From contig NC_134152.1 in assembly GCF_033958435.1 (NCBI RefSeq), positions 15,176,001-15,240,000 on the forward strand: 64,000 bases of DNA, in the 5' to 3' direction. Of the stretch, positions 45,296 through 56,691 are shown piece after piece; position 1 is the first letter of the stretch, and each line of letters opens with the position of its first letter. Made by a program: the position numbers and the translations under genes. The notes under the pieces were generated by a model. That model was given only the letters and a program-made list of their open reading frames with translations. It made no database searches and was not told the DNA's origin. Source of the DNA: Carettochelys insculpta. Its lineage: Eukaryota > Chordata > Testudines > Carettochelyidae.

Positions 45296-46289
45296 ATAGT
45301 ATGCTAGCCACCACTTAAGTAGAATTTCTCCAAGGTGGGAACTCTTTGTTCCATTTCTCCTCCCCTTTTCCCAGAAAAATACCAAATTCAAGATGGATTT
45401 CAGCACAAGGTGGCATGGTAACATGTCTTTGTTGGACAACCATAGATCACTACAGAAAAAGCAAAATTATTCACAGATCATTGTTTGGAACACTAGGCCA
45501 TTAAATTCCTTAAATAGTACTAATGGTTTTCACTAGAAGATGAAGATTAATAAACTGGTTTGCACTTAATATTTCTAACTTCACATACAAGAATGATAGA
45601 CACACACAAGTAGAATATATACACTCAGGGAGTTAAAGGCTCTTAAATGATATATTAGTTGACTGTGCTTTATTCAAGAGGTGGCAAGTTATGCATATTC
45701 AAATTCAAAACCACATTTCTGTAAAAATGTAGGGGTGTAGTGTCAAAGTGTGTCTCCATGCGCTGCCTATGCCCAGAGCACCCTTGCGGCCAATAGGAGC
45801 TGTGGGGGCAGTGCCTGTGGGCTGCAGCATGAGGAAACCTCCCCCAGGCACCACTGCCAAAGGGGTGTGCCCAAGTAAGTGCCTCACCCTTTACCTTCTG
45901 CTGTCCTCAAACTCCCTCCCAGCATCTGCACCCCAAATCTGTTCCCACACCCAACCCCTTGCTCCAGCCCAGAGTCTACACCAAGCACTCAAACCTAGTT
46001 CCAGATCCTGAGCCCAAGATCCCCATCCCCCACCCAAACTCCATCCCATAGCCTGAGGCAGATGTGTGCGGAGGGGAGACTTAGACCCTTTTTGAGCACC
46101 ATCAAAATTTCTACAAACCTACTGCCCCTGCTCAGTGCTGGCAACACAATCAGGAATGTAAACTGCACTTCAAAATAAGGATGGCTGGCCACGATGTAAG
46201 CCTGTTAAGAGATTCAGCAAGACCAGCTTTGGTCCTCTCGTACTTGCCTTCCCTCTTCATACCTTTTGTCTCTTTTTTTGTCACTCTTC
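45296..46289. other. Unannotated stretch
   Basis: No gene or clear repeat is recognised. Confidence 0.4.
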
Positions 46290-46674
46290 GGCTATGTCTA
46301 CACTAGCACCCACCTTTTGAAAGGGAAATGCTAATGAGACACTTTGGGATATGCTAATGAAGTGCTGCAATAACTATGCAGTGCCTCATTAGCATAATGG
46401 CAGCCGCAGCACTTCGAAAGTGCTGCTTTTGATCTCATATGGCTCATTTACACGGGGTCCTTTTTGAAAGGCCCCTGCACACTTCAGAAATCCCCTCAGA
46501 CTATAACCAAATAGGATGAGCCACGCACCATCGAAAGCAGCACTTTCGAAGTGCTGTGGCCACCATTATGCGAATGAGGCGCTGCATATTCATCGCAGTG
46601 TCTCATTAGCGTATCCTGAAGTGTCTCATTAGCATCCCCCTTTCTAAGAGGGGGGTGCTAGTGTAGACACAGCC
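46290..46674. mobile_element. Harbinger-type miniature
   Basis: It begins ggctatgtctacactagcac and ends gtgctagtgtagacacagcc. Inverse blocks (tgctaatgag, cattagcataatgg, gcacttcgaaagtgc) recur on both sides of a centre near 46485. It belongs with 33755-34096 and the partial copy at the right window edge. Confidence 0.7.
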
Positions 46675-48311
46675 ATCATGTTTTGTCTCTATCTTGAGGG
46701 TAGGGCCTACGTCCTTTTTATTTCTGCCCTGCCAGCAACTCACCATGCATGAGTGCAGTTTACACAATAAAGGAAGTGAACGCTTCCCCTTATTTAGTTC
46801 CCATAACATTAAAAAGAAGAAAAGCAGAGATGTGCTGTTATTTGTTACACATTCTTTTTCTGCCCCAGAGAACCCCAATAACTTGAATTTAAAAAAAAAA
46901 TCACATAAAATACATTTGTACTATATTGTCAAATATGTACCCTGTACTGAGTAATAGAACCTGTAGCGCCAGACGTCCTCTAAGAGTTGTCTGTATATTT
47001 GCTTAGTTGCTCTGATGGATTTAATTGTACTGTAGTTCGAGCACAGGGAGTAGCATAACCTGTTTCGTGCCGTCTTATCCTTTTGTTTGGTAATGTCTCC
47101 TGGGGACTCTACTTCTTAACAGGAACTGCTGGAAACATTTACTACTTTGAACACACTAAGAATTTAGTGTGTAGGTCACAACTGACTCCCCTTTCTATCA
47201 CTCCTTGTCCTGGCTTCTTTGGGATTCATCTCTCTTTTGAAAGAGTGTGAGAACACTTCAATGAGAACTATTGACTGCTTGTGCTCCTTGAAGAGTACAT
47301 TACAGCTGATTCAAGGCACTCACAGGAATACTGTAAAGTTTCCTGTCAGACAGCATTAAATTAACCTTATCACTTTTCCTCACATATGCCGAAAATAAAG
47401 GAAATGCAGAAATTTAAACACTGCAATTCAATTCATAACAGGAGAGTCAGTTGAACTTGCCTAGTCACAAAGGATATTTTGAGCTGCAAGTGTTAACTTA
47501 TCAAGTCTACCACAAATGAGACCTTGCATGGGAGGGCACATTTAGGGCCAAACACAGTCCTAGTGTGTGCAGATGTCATTCTGTGAGCTGCCAATGCAAG
47601 ATCTGAATTTGGCCCTCTATCTTTAAACTCAGATAGTACTTTAAAAACCCTGGAGTCTATTTGTCTGTCCAGAACCTAGCACAACAGAGTTGCCTTCCTG
47701 ATTGGAGCTTGAACGCAAGGTAACTATGAATTGAAAAATTCAGTTAATTCCAGGATGTTATTTATATTGTTGTGCATATTAAATGATAATGGGAGATGCA
47801 ACTCTTCAAAATAAGTTCAATTATAAAGAAGCAAAAAACAAAACAGGCCCCTGCTTCCATTAGAAAATTTCCATCAATGTAAAACTTGAAAACAATTATT
47901 TGTTCTGCAACACTATTGCAGTAAAGTAAATGTGTTAGGCTCACCTTCTCCACATCTACAGACTGAACAGGTCACTTTGAACGCTGCAAAGAGGTTTAAT
48001 GAATTTCCAAATCCAAACAAAAATGGAGGTATCATGGTAATATAGAGAACCTGTACAAGGAATCCTGCAAATTTTACATACTAATAATGCAATTTCCAAA
48101 AATACTGAGGCAAATTTACCAGTAGCCTATTGATGCTTCTCAGGAGACTTCAGATCTAATATTTATTTATTGCAACATATATTTCTGGAGTGCAGATGAT
48201 ATCCTCTTCTTCCACACCATGAAAATTAAAGACAACTAAATATCAACACATTTTACAATTATAGTTAGTTATTTCCTTTTATCCCAGAAGATGCCAACTC
48301 TCTTTCCACAC
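46675..48311. other. Unannotated stretch
   Basis: About 1.6 kb of AT-rich sequence without a recognised feature. Confidence 0.4.
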
Positions 48312-48314
48312 TAA

Positions 48315-48770
48315 GGCTTGGTCTACACTAGAACTGCATCTACACTAGCAAGTTCTTTTGAAAGATTTTTCGAAAGAAAGGAGCTCTTTAGAAAGAGCCC
48401 AAGGAGCATATACACACAAAAAGAGTTCTTTTGAAAGTAAATCAAAAGAATGTGACGCTTCTTTCAAAATCGCTCTTCCTTTCCTGTTTCAGGAAGAGCG
48501 TATTCTTTCAAAAGCTTTTTTTGAAAGAAAATATGTAGATGCTCCTCAGGGCCCTTCTTGCAAAAGAGCAGTCCTCATGGGGTCTGATTTTTCGATCCCT
48601 GGCCCATTCTTTTGAAAGAGTGGGGGCTGTGTGGATGCTCTCTTTCGAAAGAGCAGATCACTCGTGTGATCCACTTTTTTTGTGTGTGGATGCACCTTCA
48701 AAAGAAGTACTTTGAAGAGATCTTCCAGAACAGCATCTTTCGAAAGATCTCTGTAGTATCGATGTAGTCT
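48315..48770. mobile_element. Harbinger-type miniature with fold-back interior
   Basis: The left end ggcttggtctacactag and the right end region (aaagatctctgtagtatcg) are degraded inverses. The interior is filled with inverse gttcttttgaaag / ctttcgaaagagc motifs. Confidence 0.55.
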
Positions 48771-49004
48771 AGGAGACTACGTCAAATTTAAGGGTCTAAG
48801 TTCAATTTTATAAGCTATGCATCTACACCCCAGCACTCAAGAGGTCGATTTTAAGGGGCTCTAACATCAGCTTTTGTACTGCTGCATTCCCCTCACAGTA
48901 ACTCAAGATGTTGAACTTGCAAAGTCAAGCTACACAGATGGAGATGGCAGTGTTATTAAGATTGATTGTATTAGCTGTTAAACTATCCCACAATGCCCCT
49001 CAAG

Positions 49005-49686
49005 GGCTACGTCTACACGTGAAGCCAACATCGAAATAGTCTATTTCGATGAGTAACGTCTACACGTCCTCCAGGGCTGGCAACGTCGATGTTCAACTTC
49101 GACGTTGCGCGGCACCACATCGAAATAGGCGCTGCGAGGGAACGTCTACACGCCAAAGTAGCACACATCGAAATAAGGGTGCCAGGCACAGCTGCAGACA
49201 GGGTCACAGGGCGAACTCAACAGCAAGCCGCTCCCTTCAAGGGCCCCTCCCAGACACACTTGCACTAAACAACACAAGATACACAGAGCTGACAACTGGT
49301 TGCAGACCCTGTGCCTGCAGCATGGATCCCCAGCTGCCGCAGCAGCAGCCAGAAGCCCTGGGCTAAGGGCTGCTGCCCACGGTGACCATAGAGCCCCGCA
49401 GGGGCTGGAGAGAGAGCATCTCTCAACCCCTCAGCTGATGGCCGCCATGGCGGACCCCACTATTTCGAAGTTGCGGGACGCGCAACGACTACACGGTCCC
49501 TACTTCGATGTTGAATGTCGAAGTAGGGCGCTATTCCTATCCCCTCATGGGGTTAGCGACTTCGACGTCTCGCCGCCTAACGTCAAAGTTAACTTCGAAA
49601 TAGCGCCCGGCGCGTGTAGCCGTGACGGGCGCTATTTCGAAGTTAGTGCCGCTACTTCGAAGTAGCGTGCACGTGTAGACACAGCT
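49005..49686 (+). mobile_element. Harbinger deletion derivative with AAG duplication
   Basis: It begins ggctacgtctacacgtg, ends cacgtgtagacacagct, and has AAG at 49002-49004 and 49687-49689. It is nearly identical to 28050-28745 over its whole length, including the short MDPQLPQQQPEALG frame. The similarity suggests both copies arose recently from one source. Confidence 0.8.
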
Positions 49687-49899
49687 AAGGTGTCCTTTCC
49701 GGTCATCACTCCACCTCTGCTCCACCAGGTGAGCTGGAAGTAAGTGACAGGAAGCGATAGTCATCAGCCTGGGAATTTTGATTAGATTTTCTTTCATCTT
49801 TTGTCACCTTGGTGACCAGATGTGTGGATCATACCTCTGCAGCACACCTAGTAGCCATGAGTTCCCAAGATTTCAAAAGGCCCCCAGCATGAAGCCTTG

Positions 49900-50602
49900 G
49901 ATATCATTTCAGTGAGGGGTGAAAAGCTATCTTCCTACAGCTCAAAGGCAGCAAAATGAATGTGGATATTTATGCCAAAATTTCACCAGGCATGGTGGAG
50001 AAAGGTATAACAGGGTCACTCAGCAGTGCCACGTGGAGATCAAGGAGTTGACCAGAACTACCAGGAATGCAAGACAGAACAGTCGGTCCAGGGAATCTCC
50101 CCAGAAATGCCAATACTACAATGGGCTTCACACAACTCTGGGGACAAACACAGTGGGCTTTTTTTCTACTGATAACAGTATGTTGCAATCGGGTGGTGGA
50201 GGGTCCCTGCATCTTTCACTTAGAACAGCTTGTTAACTTGCCTGGGGATGGTGCGCAGATGCTGCTTGGACAAAAAACTGAAGGTCTTAGACAGGCACTT
50301 GTGGATTCTCCTCATGAGATTTCTGGGGAGACCTAACTTATCCCTGCTTCCACGATAAGACACCTTACTCTGACAAACACAACCTCTTCCCCCAAAAGTC
50401 TCATTGACACATGTGGTCGTGGGAAGAATGCTGAGGTGTGTCCTGATGAGGAAGGTGTGGATAACAGTGGGGTCCATTCTAGCCTAGAATTAGACTCTGA
50501 AAGCCAGGCGCTGTTTATTAAGCTTGACCCAGTGGATCCCATCCCCTTACCTCAGGAGGTGGCTTTAGAGGCCAGCCCTGATCCTGGAGAGGGCACTTCT
50601 GG
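49900..50602 (+). pseudogene. Harbinger SANT/Myb-like accessory gene remnant
   Basis: The plus strand at 49965-50150 reads, with frame changes, GYNRVTQQCHVEIKEL, NARQNSRSRESPQKCQYYNG and LHTTLGTNT. This is the second half of the SANT/Myb-like domain of Harbinger accessory proteins (usual form ...QQCRVKIKELRQAYQKT... and FYDELHAILG). The exon resumes at 50405 as EVCPDEEGVDNSGVHSSLEL, DSESQALFIKLDPVDPIPLP and PDPGEGTSG, matching the acidic linker that ends in GEGTS, followed by a donor-like gtaagtggg at 50602. Between the two parts a 225-base block is inserted that recurs after the donor. In life the protein would bind transposon ends. It is broken here. Confidence 0.6.
50147..50372. repeat. 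Direct repeat copy 1 (period about 457 bp)
   Basis: The block starting gtgggctttttttctactgataac recurs at 50604-50829 with few changes. Copy 1 splits the SANT coding sequence, while copy 2 follows the donor site, so the segment appears duplicated. Confidence 0.85.
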
Positions 50603-50603
50603 T

Positions 50604-50829
50604 AAGTGGGCTTTTTTTCTACTTATAACAGTATGTTGCAATCGGGTGGTAGAAGGTCCCTGCATCTTTCACTTAGAACAGCTTGTTAACTTGCCTGGTG
50701 ATGGAGCGTAGATCCTGCTTGGACAAAAAACTGAAGGTCTTAGACAGGCACTTGTGGATTCTCCTCATGAGATTTCTGGGGAGACCTAACTTATTCCTGC
50801 TTCCACGATAAGACACCTTATTCTGACAA
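50604..50829. repeat. Direct repeat copy 2
   Basis: Second copy of the block at 50147-50372. It contains the C-terminal half of the antisense BEN-like frame. Confidence 0.85.
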
Positions 50830-51017
50830 GCCACCACTAAGTGATCTGGAATCATGGCCCCACAGAGCAATCTTGCAAGTTTTCCAACATGGTAGTGGGA
50901 TAGAACGAGTGATCTTTCCTCTTCCCTTTTTGTTAATGTAATCAGGCTGATGGCTTGTTTGGCAATCAAGAATGCATGGGAAGTTACATGAGTCACTAAT
51001 GATTTTTTGCCTGGCAC
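50673..51017 (-). pseudogene. BEN-like protein remnant, antisense to the SANT gene
   Basis: The minus strand reads LTKREEERSLVLSHYHVGKL, ARLLCGAMIPDHLVVACQNK, VSYRGSRNKLGLPRNLMRRI, then KCLSK and LRSITRQVNKLF with a stop. It is an open frame of 114 codons without internal stops. A homologous but diverged frame lies at 56418-56691, identical at key points (LCG, YRGS-x-NK-x-GLP, the final Q/K-(V/I)-N-x-LF). The pattern of a leading helical L-x-x-L-L, a mid G, a basic LP turn, a helix and a terminal IN-x-L resembles a BEN domain, a DNA- and protein-binding fold, but I cannot confirm that. A partial second copy is in 50220-50477. Confidence 0.5.
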
Positions 51018-51546
51018 TTACCCAGTGCAGAGCAAAACTAATGCATCTGTTGGTGCAGCCACTTTAAAAATCCAGGGTGTGTGTGTGATTGCACACATGG
51101 CAGTCTCCCCCGCCCCCCACCCCTGTGGTTCATATGCATGCCTCCAGTGACTTTTAATGATTTTTGAACTCATGAAGAAGCCGCTTTGAAATTTAAAATC
51201 CAGGTGCTGCTTTAAGCAGCAGATGCTCAACACAACCACTATTGCCTCCTGAGATGGCATGCTTTAAGAAAGCCACCATGCAGCCACCCACTCCCCCATG
51301 AACCAAAGACAGTGTTGATGGTAAATCCTACCATAGAAGAGGTGAAATCGTTCTGCTTGGAATCATGCATTCTTCAGTCTGAAAAGGAAAAAGAATGACC
51401 TTGCACTTGCGATATGTTCTTCCATAGCCATTATTACTGTCAATATGCTCATTGTTCTGAGTAAAGATAAAAATGTTGCTATTGCTAATGACATGAATAT
51501 TTCTGAATTTGTTTTATCAGCAAATAACCGTGGAAAAAGACAATGA
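51018..51546. other. Unannotated stretch
   Basis: No gene is recognised. It may still be part of the Harbinger remnant to the left. Confidence 0.35.
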
Positions 51547-51690
51547 GGGCTCAAGCAGCAAGGCTGCCTGAGTCCCAGCTAGTGCACAGTTGTCCAGTTT
51601 TCCCTCTCGGAGGCTTTGCAAAGCATGTGTGGGAGGGAAACTGATGACCGCGCACTAGCTGGGACTCAGGCAGCCTTGCTGCTTGAGCCC
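51547..51690. repeat. 39-bp perfect inverted repeat
   Basis: The arm gggctcaagcagcaaggctg... at 51547-51585 is repeated in perfect inverse at 51652-51690 with a 66-base loop. RNA or single-stranded DNA from here would form a very stable hairpin. Confidence 0.85.
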
Positions 51691-51846
51691 CCAGCTGGTG
51701 CAGAGTTATCTAAGTGTGCCGTGAAATTCTATCAATCCCACCTTCCCGCTCCTCTGGCTCTGCAAAGAGCTGAGGGGAGGGGAAATGGATGACATTTCTG
51801 TGCCACACTTAGACAGTTCTCGTGGCACACCTGTTGAAAACCACTG
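51691..51846. mobile_element. hAT-like element end
   Basis: The right terminus gttgaaaaccactg (51833-51846) is the exact inverse of the 14 bases starting at 63581. Inside it tgtgccacacttagacag and the earlier ctaagtgtgccgtgaa are inverse. The left limit is uncertain. Confidence 0.45.
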
Positions 51847-51849
51847 CTC

Positions 51850-53588
51850 TACACTTAGATGTTCTAGCAATGACAAGAACCAAATAATGTCTCATGTCAT
51901 TTACATTTAGAACTATAACAAATTCCACAAAGGTAAACCTCTTCCATAGTTGAATAGAATGCCTAACATTAATCACAGGTATTTATAGTTTGATAATCAC
52001 TGCTTTATCTGGGTACTCAAATGCTTTGTAAGGAATCTCGTTTTCAGAAAAACAAGTCTTCTGATTTCTCTAGGCAATTTCTTCATAACTGACTCCAGGC
52101 AATCACTGATTCAGGCCATGTTTGAGTGTAATGATATTCATAGTAATTATTCTGATGCAATCAGCAGCATGTAAAAGAAAAACTAATTTCTCCGTGGAAC
52201 CACGTTAAATCATTATAGTATTAAAATCCTTTGGCTTGATATATTGTGTTCAATTTCTTTTCAAAGTTGTTTGTGTAAATAAGGAAACAAGTCTCTTTAG
52301 AAACACTGTCTGAATCCTAACAAGTTTCTCTGCTCTGTGTCTCTGACTAAGGAAAAAGAAGCAGAATGTGGAAGTGCTTGTGGATTTATTCTGGGAATTA
52401 TGTATTAAATCCACTAGAGCATTCCAGGTGTCCTTGATTAATGCTTGGGAAAGGATGAGTAGCACAAATGGTGCAGCAAAAGCTTACATGAAGTTAAGCT
52501 GACTATTGTGCTCCTATTCCTGAGACTCATACTAATGTAGTTGATGTACCTGTGGTCACAAACGGTGCCATGCTCAACCTGACATTACTAAATACATGTT
52601 TTAGACAGAATATGTCAAAAGCTAAATCTCATTTCATTTCAATTACAGCTTCAAAGCCATTAGTCAGTTCAAGCTTATTTTTGACTGTGGGATTTAATCA
52701 GTTTCTGCGTCACCTTTTCTCCTTCTGCTCTTTCAGTTAATTCAGTGTAAGGTCTGCATGCAGACATTTCCACTTATTAAGATGCACATCCATGTTCAAA
52801 AATTGAAGCAGATTTAGGCCTAAAACACAACTTGTAGGTCTAGATCTGATTTTTTTCAAATCTTAGGACTGTTTGGATTTGGATTTGGATTAAGCTAATT
52901 AGTCTGAACAAATCACTGGAAAGTGATTATGTAAGGACATTACTACATTGTCAGAACAGTACTACAACGCTTAAAATTGTTCATTTCTGACTTCTGACAC
53001 ATCATCCATTACTTCATATTTTTATAGAGAAAGCAAGTTTGTCATAGTCTATTTCAGTGGTTTGTGGTTCTCAAAAATGAAACATAAAGAGGATGGTTTG
53101 AGACAAGTTTTTAAAAATCATCAGTTTTTCAAAATCCTCCCTCACTTTTGCCCTTTGGTCTGCAGTGGGTGGCTGGCAGTTCCAGGAGCTGCACTCTGCA
53201 TGGACAGCTTTATTCAAACATACTTGAGTTCCATTCAAATCCTCTTCTTTAAAATTGTAGCATACCACATTAAGTGTAGAGATGTTCTCATAGTGATGAC
53301 AAGCTGTCTAAAAGGTCAGATTTTCTGCTAACAAAACAGGCTTTGTTGAAAAATGACTACCACACACATTCCTTACAAGCTTCACTCACCATCAAAATTG
53401 TGTATTGCTCATGAAAAAAATCAATATCTTATTATGGAATCAAATTGATGGTAACCAGCTGACACCATTAGTAACTGCTTTTCAGCTGGAGTAGAATAAT
53501 CCATCACAAAACTATATGAAGAAAACCAGAAGCTCACACAGTTAGACACTGAAAAGCTGAGAAATACCAGCCTTTAGGTATCATCTGC
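51850..53588. other. Unannotated stretch
   Basis: AT-rich sequence without a recognised gene. An imperfect tttggatttggatttggatt repeat lies near 52872. Confidence 0.4.
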
Positions 53589-53590
53589 TA

Positions 53591-53898
53591 CACGTTGAAC
53601 CTCTCTAGTCTGGCATCCTCAGGACTTGACCAGTACCGAACTAGAGAATTTGCCAGGCCACGGGAGGTCAATATTGTCTAGCAGCATCACCAGCACGTCC
53701 ACTGCTGACTGGGCTCTTAGAAGATATTTAGGGGTAAATTACAGCTAAATAATAGCACAGAACACTGAAAGCCAGGACTGGTGGCTGTAAACAAACTTTA
53801 TGGGACTGTGGAAACTTGGTCACATCCATGATAAATGATCATCTGGGTAAACAAATCATACCAGATTACAGATGTTGCCAGATGAGAGATTCAACCTG
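53591..53898. mobile_element. Tigger/pogo-like miniature with TA duplication
   Basis: The left end cacgttgaacctctctagtc and the right inverse (gatgagagattcaacctg) form terminal repeats of about 23 bases. TA lies outside each end (53589-53590 and 53899-53900). The interior is non-coding. TA targets point to the Tc1/mariner superfamily. Confidence 0.65.
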
Positions 53899-53900
53899 TA

Positions 53901-54580
53901 CTTTCCTGTCTATCGGTATTATGGTAGTCTTTAGCTACATGGTCACAATGCTTCTTATAATTCAAGACAATATAATCATACACCTGTAGTTTCTATATCC
54001 TTCCACTAATTCTCTTATATTTAAGCAACCCTTCACTGTGCTAGAGGTCCAATATGACTCTGTTTTTGGGCGGACTTGTAAGTCAAGTCCTCCCCTTGAA
54101 AAAGTGTGAGTGTGTGTGTGTTAAAATGCACATCATAGCCTCTTGCAGCATCTTTTCAGCATTATTCAGGGAATAAGCATTGTAGTTAATTGATCCATAC
54201 GCAGCAGGACTGATCTTTTCATGTAATTCTGGTGCTGTGCCAGATGGCTATGGTTCTAAGCTGACAAGAGAGAAGTTAAATTTTACTCCATTACATAAAA
54301 TGGGAGCTCTAGTTTGGACAATGTTCCAGGCAGAGCAGCTGACATAACATGATGCAAGCACTACCTGTGACTACAGTACGAGATAAATTTGATTATTAGT
54401 GAATTTGATTTAACCTCAGTATTATGAATTCAAATTGTGTCCACAAAGCTTCTTGAAATTCAACCCACCTTTTCTCCGTGTCGAGTTTCCATGTCCCCAT
54501 TTTCATATGCAAGTTTGACAACATAAGCAGTGCGTTGTGGGTAACTATCCCACAGTGCCTTAGCCCCGTTTGGTTGTGAG
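53901..54580. other. Unannotated stretch
   Basis: No gene is seen. A short (TG)n tract lies at about 54107-54121. Confidence 0.4.
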
Positions 54581-54698
54581 CATTTCATGTTTGAATCCCA
54601 GAATTCCAAGCACTGCCCCACAATTCAGAGCACCAGTAGCCGTGTGAAAACAAACTGGAGATCGTGCCGTTTCCTGCTGTGGCATTCCAGTGCAAGCA

Positions 54699-55330
54699 TG
54701 GATCCCCAGATGCTTCAACTCATAGCACCCACAGTTTTGGCAACCACACTGGCTGTCATGAAATTTTTCTTTCAGTTACAAAGCTCAGTGACAGTTCAGT
54801 ATCATAATGGTGCTGCTGATGATGATGATGACGATGGCGGCTTGGAAGAGTAAATCTCCTAACTGTGATGCAAGAACTTGGAACTACTGGCTGCCCTGGA
54901 CGCACTGGTGACAGCGGAGCAGCAGTTCTGGACTCGTGAGACCAGCACACACTGGTGGGACCACATCATTTTGGAGTCCTGGGATGACCAGCAGTGGCTG
55001 CAGAACTTTTGCATGCACCAGTCCACTTTTACGGAACTGTGTGATGTGCCGGCCCCCTCCCTGAGGCGCAGCAACGCAAGAATGAAGCCGGCTTTAACAG
55101 TTCACAAACAAGTGGCAATCACAACGTGGATGTTTGCAACACCCAACGCTTGCCAGTCAGTGGCAAATCAGTTCAGGGTGGGCAGATCTACAGTGGGTCC
55201 GAGGTGATGCAGGTGGCCTATGTAATCTGTCGGCATCTCTTCAGGAAGATTGTGACCCCTGGGAGATGTACAGGCCATAGTGAATGGCTTTGCTGCCCAG
55301 GGGTTTCCTAACTGTGGTGGGGCAACAGAT
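54699..55330 (+). pseudogene. Harbinger transposase N-terminal part
   Basis: The start ATG at 54699 opens MDPQMLQLIAPTVLATTLAV, followed by an acidic DDDDDDG stretch. After a stop or frame change comes WWDHIILESWDDQQWLQNFC, STFTELCDVPAPSL, AITTWMFATPNACQSVANQF and RVGRSTVGP. Then, after a gap, VQAIVNGFAAQGFPNCGGAT occurs where GAID with the first catalytic Asp is expected, followed by deletion. These blocks match the transposase at 37462 and 6857-5666 in order. No DDE core is left. Confidence 0.75.
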
Positions 55331-55535
55331 GAACCTTCAGCCCTCTCCCAACCACCCAGTTCCCTCAGCTGTGCATCTGCTGTGGACCCCAGGGAGTATC
55401 AGTGGGAAGCTGTGCCTTCAGCCCTCCCACAACCCCCACTATGATTTGTGTTCCCTCCCCCACAGACACACTGCTGTATGCCATGCAATCACACTGAGCT
55501 CAAAGGAATGATTTCATTTTCGGGGGAGGAGAGGT

Positions 55536-55993
55536 TTAAGTGCCCGGGAAAACAAGCCTTCTTGAGGGTGCTTGAATAGCCTTTTGCAGTGGCCCTTGGG
55601 GCTGGAGCAGCCGGCTGTCCTTGCCCGCCCTCCTCACTTGCAGGGACCACAATATGATTGGGGGTGGGCGACCTCTCACTGGGGACTCCAGGCAGCAGGT
55701 TTCAGCTCCTGCAGTGCTGTGTTGGGAGTCCCTCTGCAGCTGCAGCAGGGAGTGCAGGACCTCTGTTTGCTCAGTCACTGCCATTACAAGCTGTGCTGTG
55801 GCCTCAGTCTGCTTTGCCGTGTGCTGTTGCTGCAATTCAAGCATTCTCTGCTGCAACACAGCTTGACTCTGATGCCCCGAGCAGTGTCTTTTGTCAGCTT
55901 GGTATGCTCAGCTTCATTCCTCTCCATGTGCTGCAGGATAACATCCTGCTTGCACTTATTTCTTCTTCTGGTCCTCTCTGCTATGCTGGGCAT
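55536..55993 (-). pseudogene. Harbinger accessory protein, C-terminal coiled-coil exon
   Basis: On the minus strand the exon opens after an acceptor-like ccaatgcccag (about 55994) with SIAERTRRRNKCKQDVILQH. After a frame change it continues MLQQRMLELQQQHTAKQTEA and VMAVTEQTEVLHSLLQLQRD, a heptad-like coiled coil, then a basic tail. This is the expected C-terminal part of the SANT/Myb-like accessory protein. It converges with the transposase to its left. Confidence 0.6.
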
Positions 55994-56417
55994 TGGCTAT
56001 GGAAAATGAAAGTCAAAATTAAGGTACAATGTAAAGGAAAAAAAATAATCCAAAGAAAGGCTGTGTGTAAAGGGAGATGGGAGAGGAGATGCCCAGCAGG
56101 GTATGGCAGCTGCATGTCACCAGGTAGGCCTGAAAAATCGAAAGACATCTGGCGGAAAGGGACAGGGGAGGGGAGGGGAAATGCCCAGCAGAGCCCGGCA
56201 GTTGTGTGGTGCCAGGGAGTCATGAAAAATGAAAAGAAATGCTGGTTGGAAAGGGACATTGGCGGGGAGAAGTCCCTCTGAGCCTGTAAACCGTGTTGTG
56301 AGGTGGGGAACAGAGAACCCACCAGCTGCTGCAGGCAAATGTAGAGGGACAAGAAGAATGTAAAAATAAAAAAACAGATGCAAATTTCCGTGCTTCTGCA
56401 AGTTGCCAAAGAAGACA

Positions 56418-56691
56418 TCACCCTCCTAAAACTAACAGATATGGAAAAACACCTACTTGTGCTGTGTGACCAAAAGCGTAGAAAATTTGCTAAAATGCTG
56501 TGTGGCACCACGAGACCAAATCATTATCTGGTTGACTGGTGTGGTAAGGTGTGCTATCGTGGAAGCCTCAACAAGTCAGGCCTGCCCAAGAACCCATGAA
56601 AAAATTACAAGAGTGCCTGGATGAGGCCTTTGAGGAGATCTCCAAAAAGGAGAAGCGCTCCATCCTAAGAAAAATTAACACGTTGTTCTGA
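56418..56691 (+). pseudogene. BEN-like protein remnant, antisense inside the accessory gene intron
   Basis: The plus strand reads MEKHLLVLCDQKRRKFAKML, CGTTRPNHYLVDWCGKVCYR, GSLNKSGLPKN. After a one-base deletion it continues MKKLQECLDEAFEEISKKEK and RSILRKINTLF with a TGA at 56689-56691. It is the homologue of the frame at 50673-51017. It lies just upstream, in transcript sense, of the coiled-coil exon of the SANT gene, on the opposite strand. The same relation holds at the other locus, where it follows the exon ending in GEGTS. The BEN assignment rests on pattern only. Confidence 0.5.

Noticed and set aside
55572..56281. Open frames on the plus strand of 145-207 codons
   Set aside because: They are antisense to the coiled-coil exon of the accessory gene and show no domain of their own.
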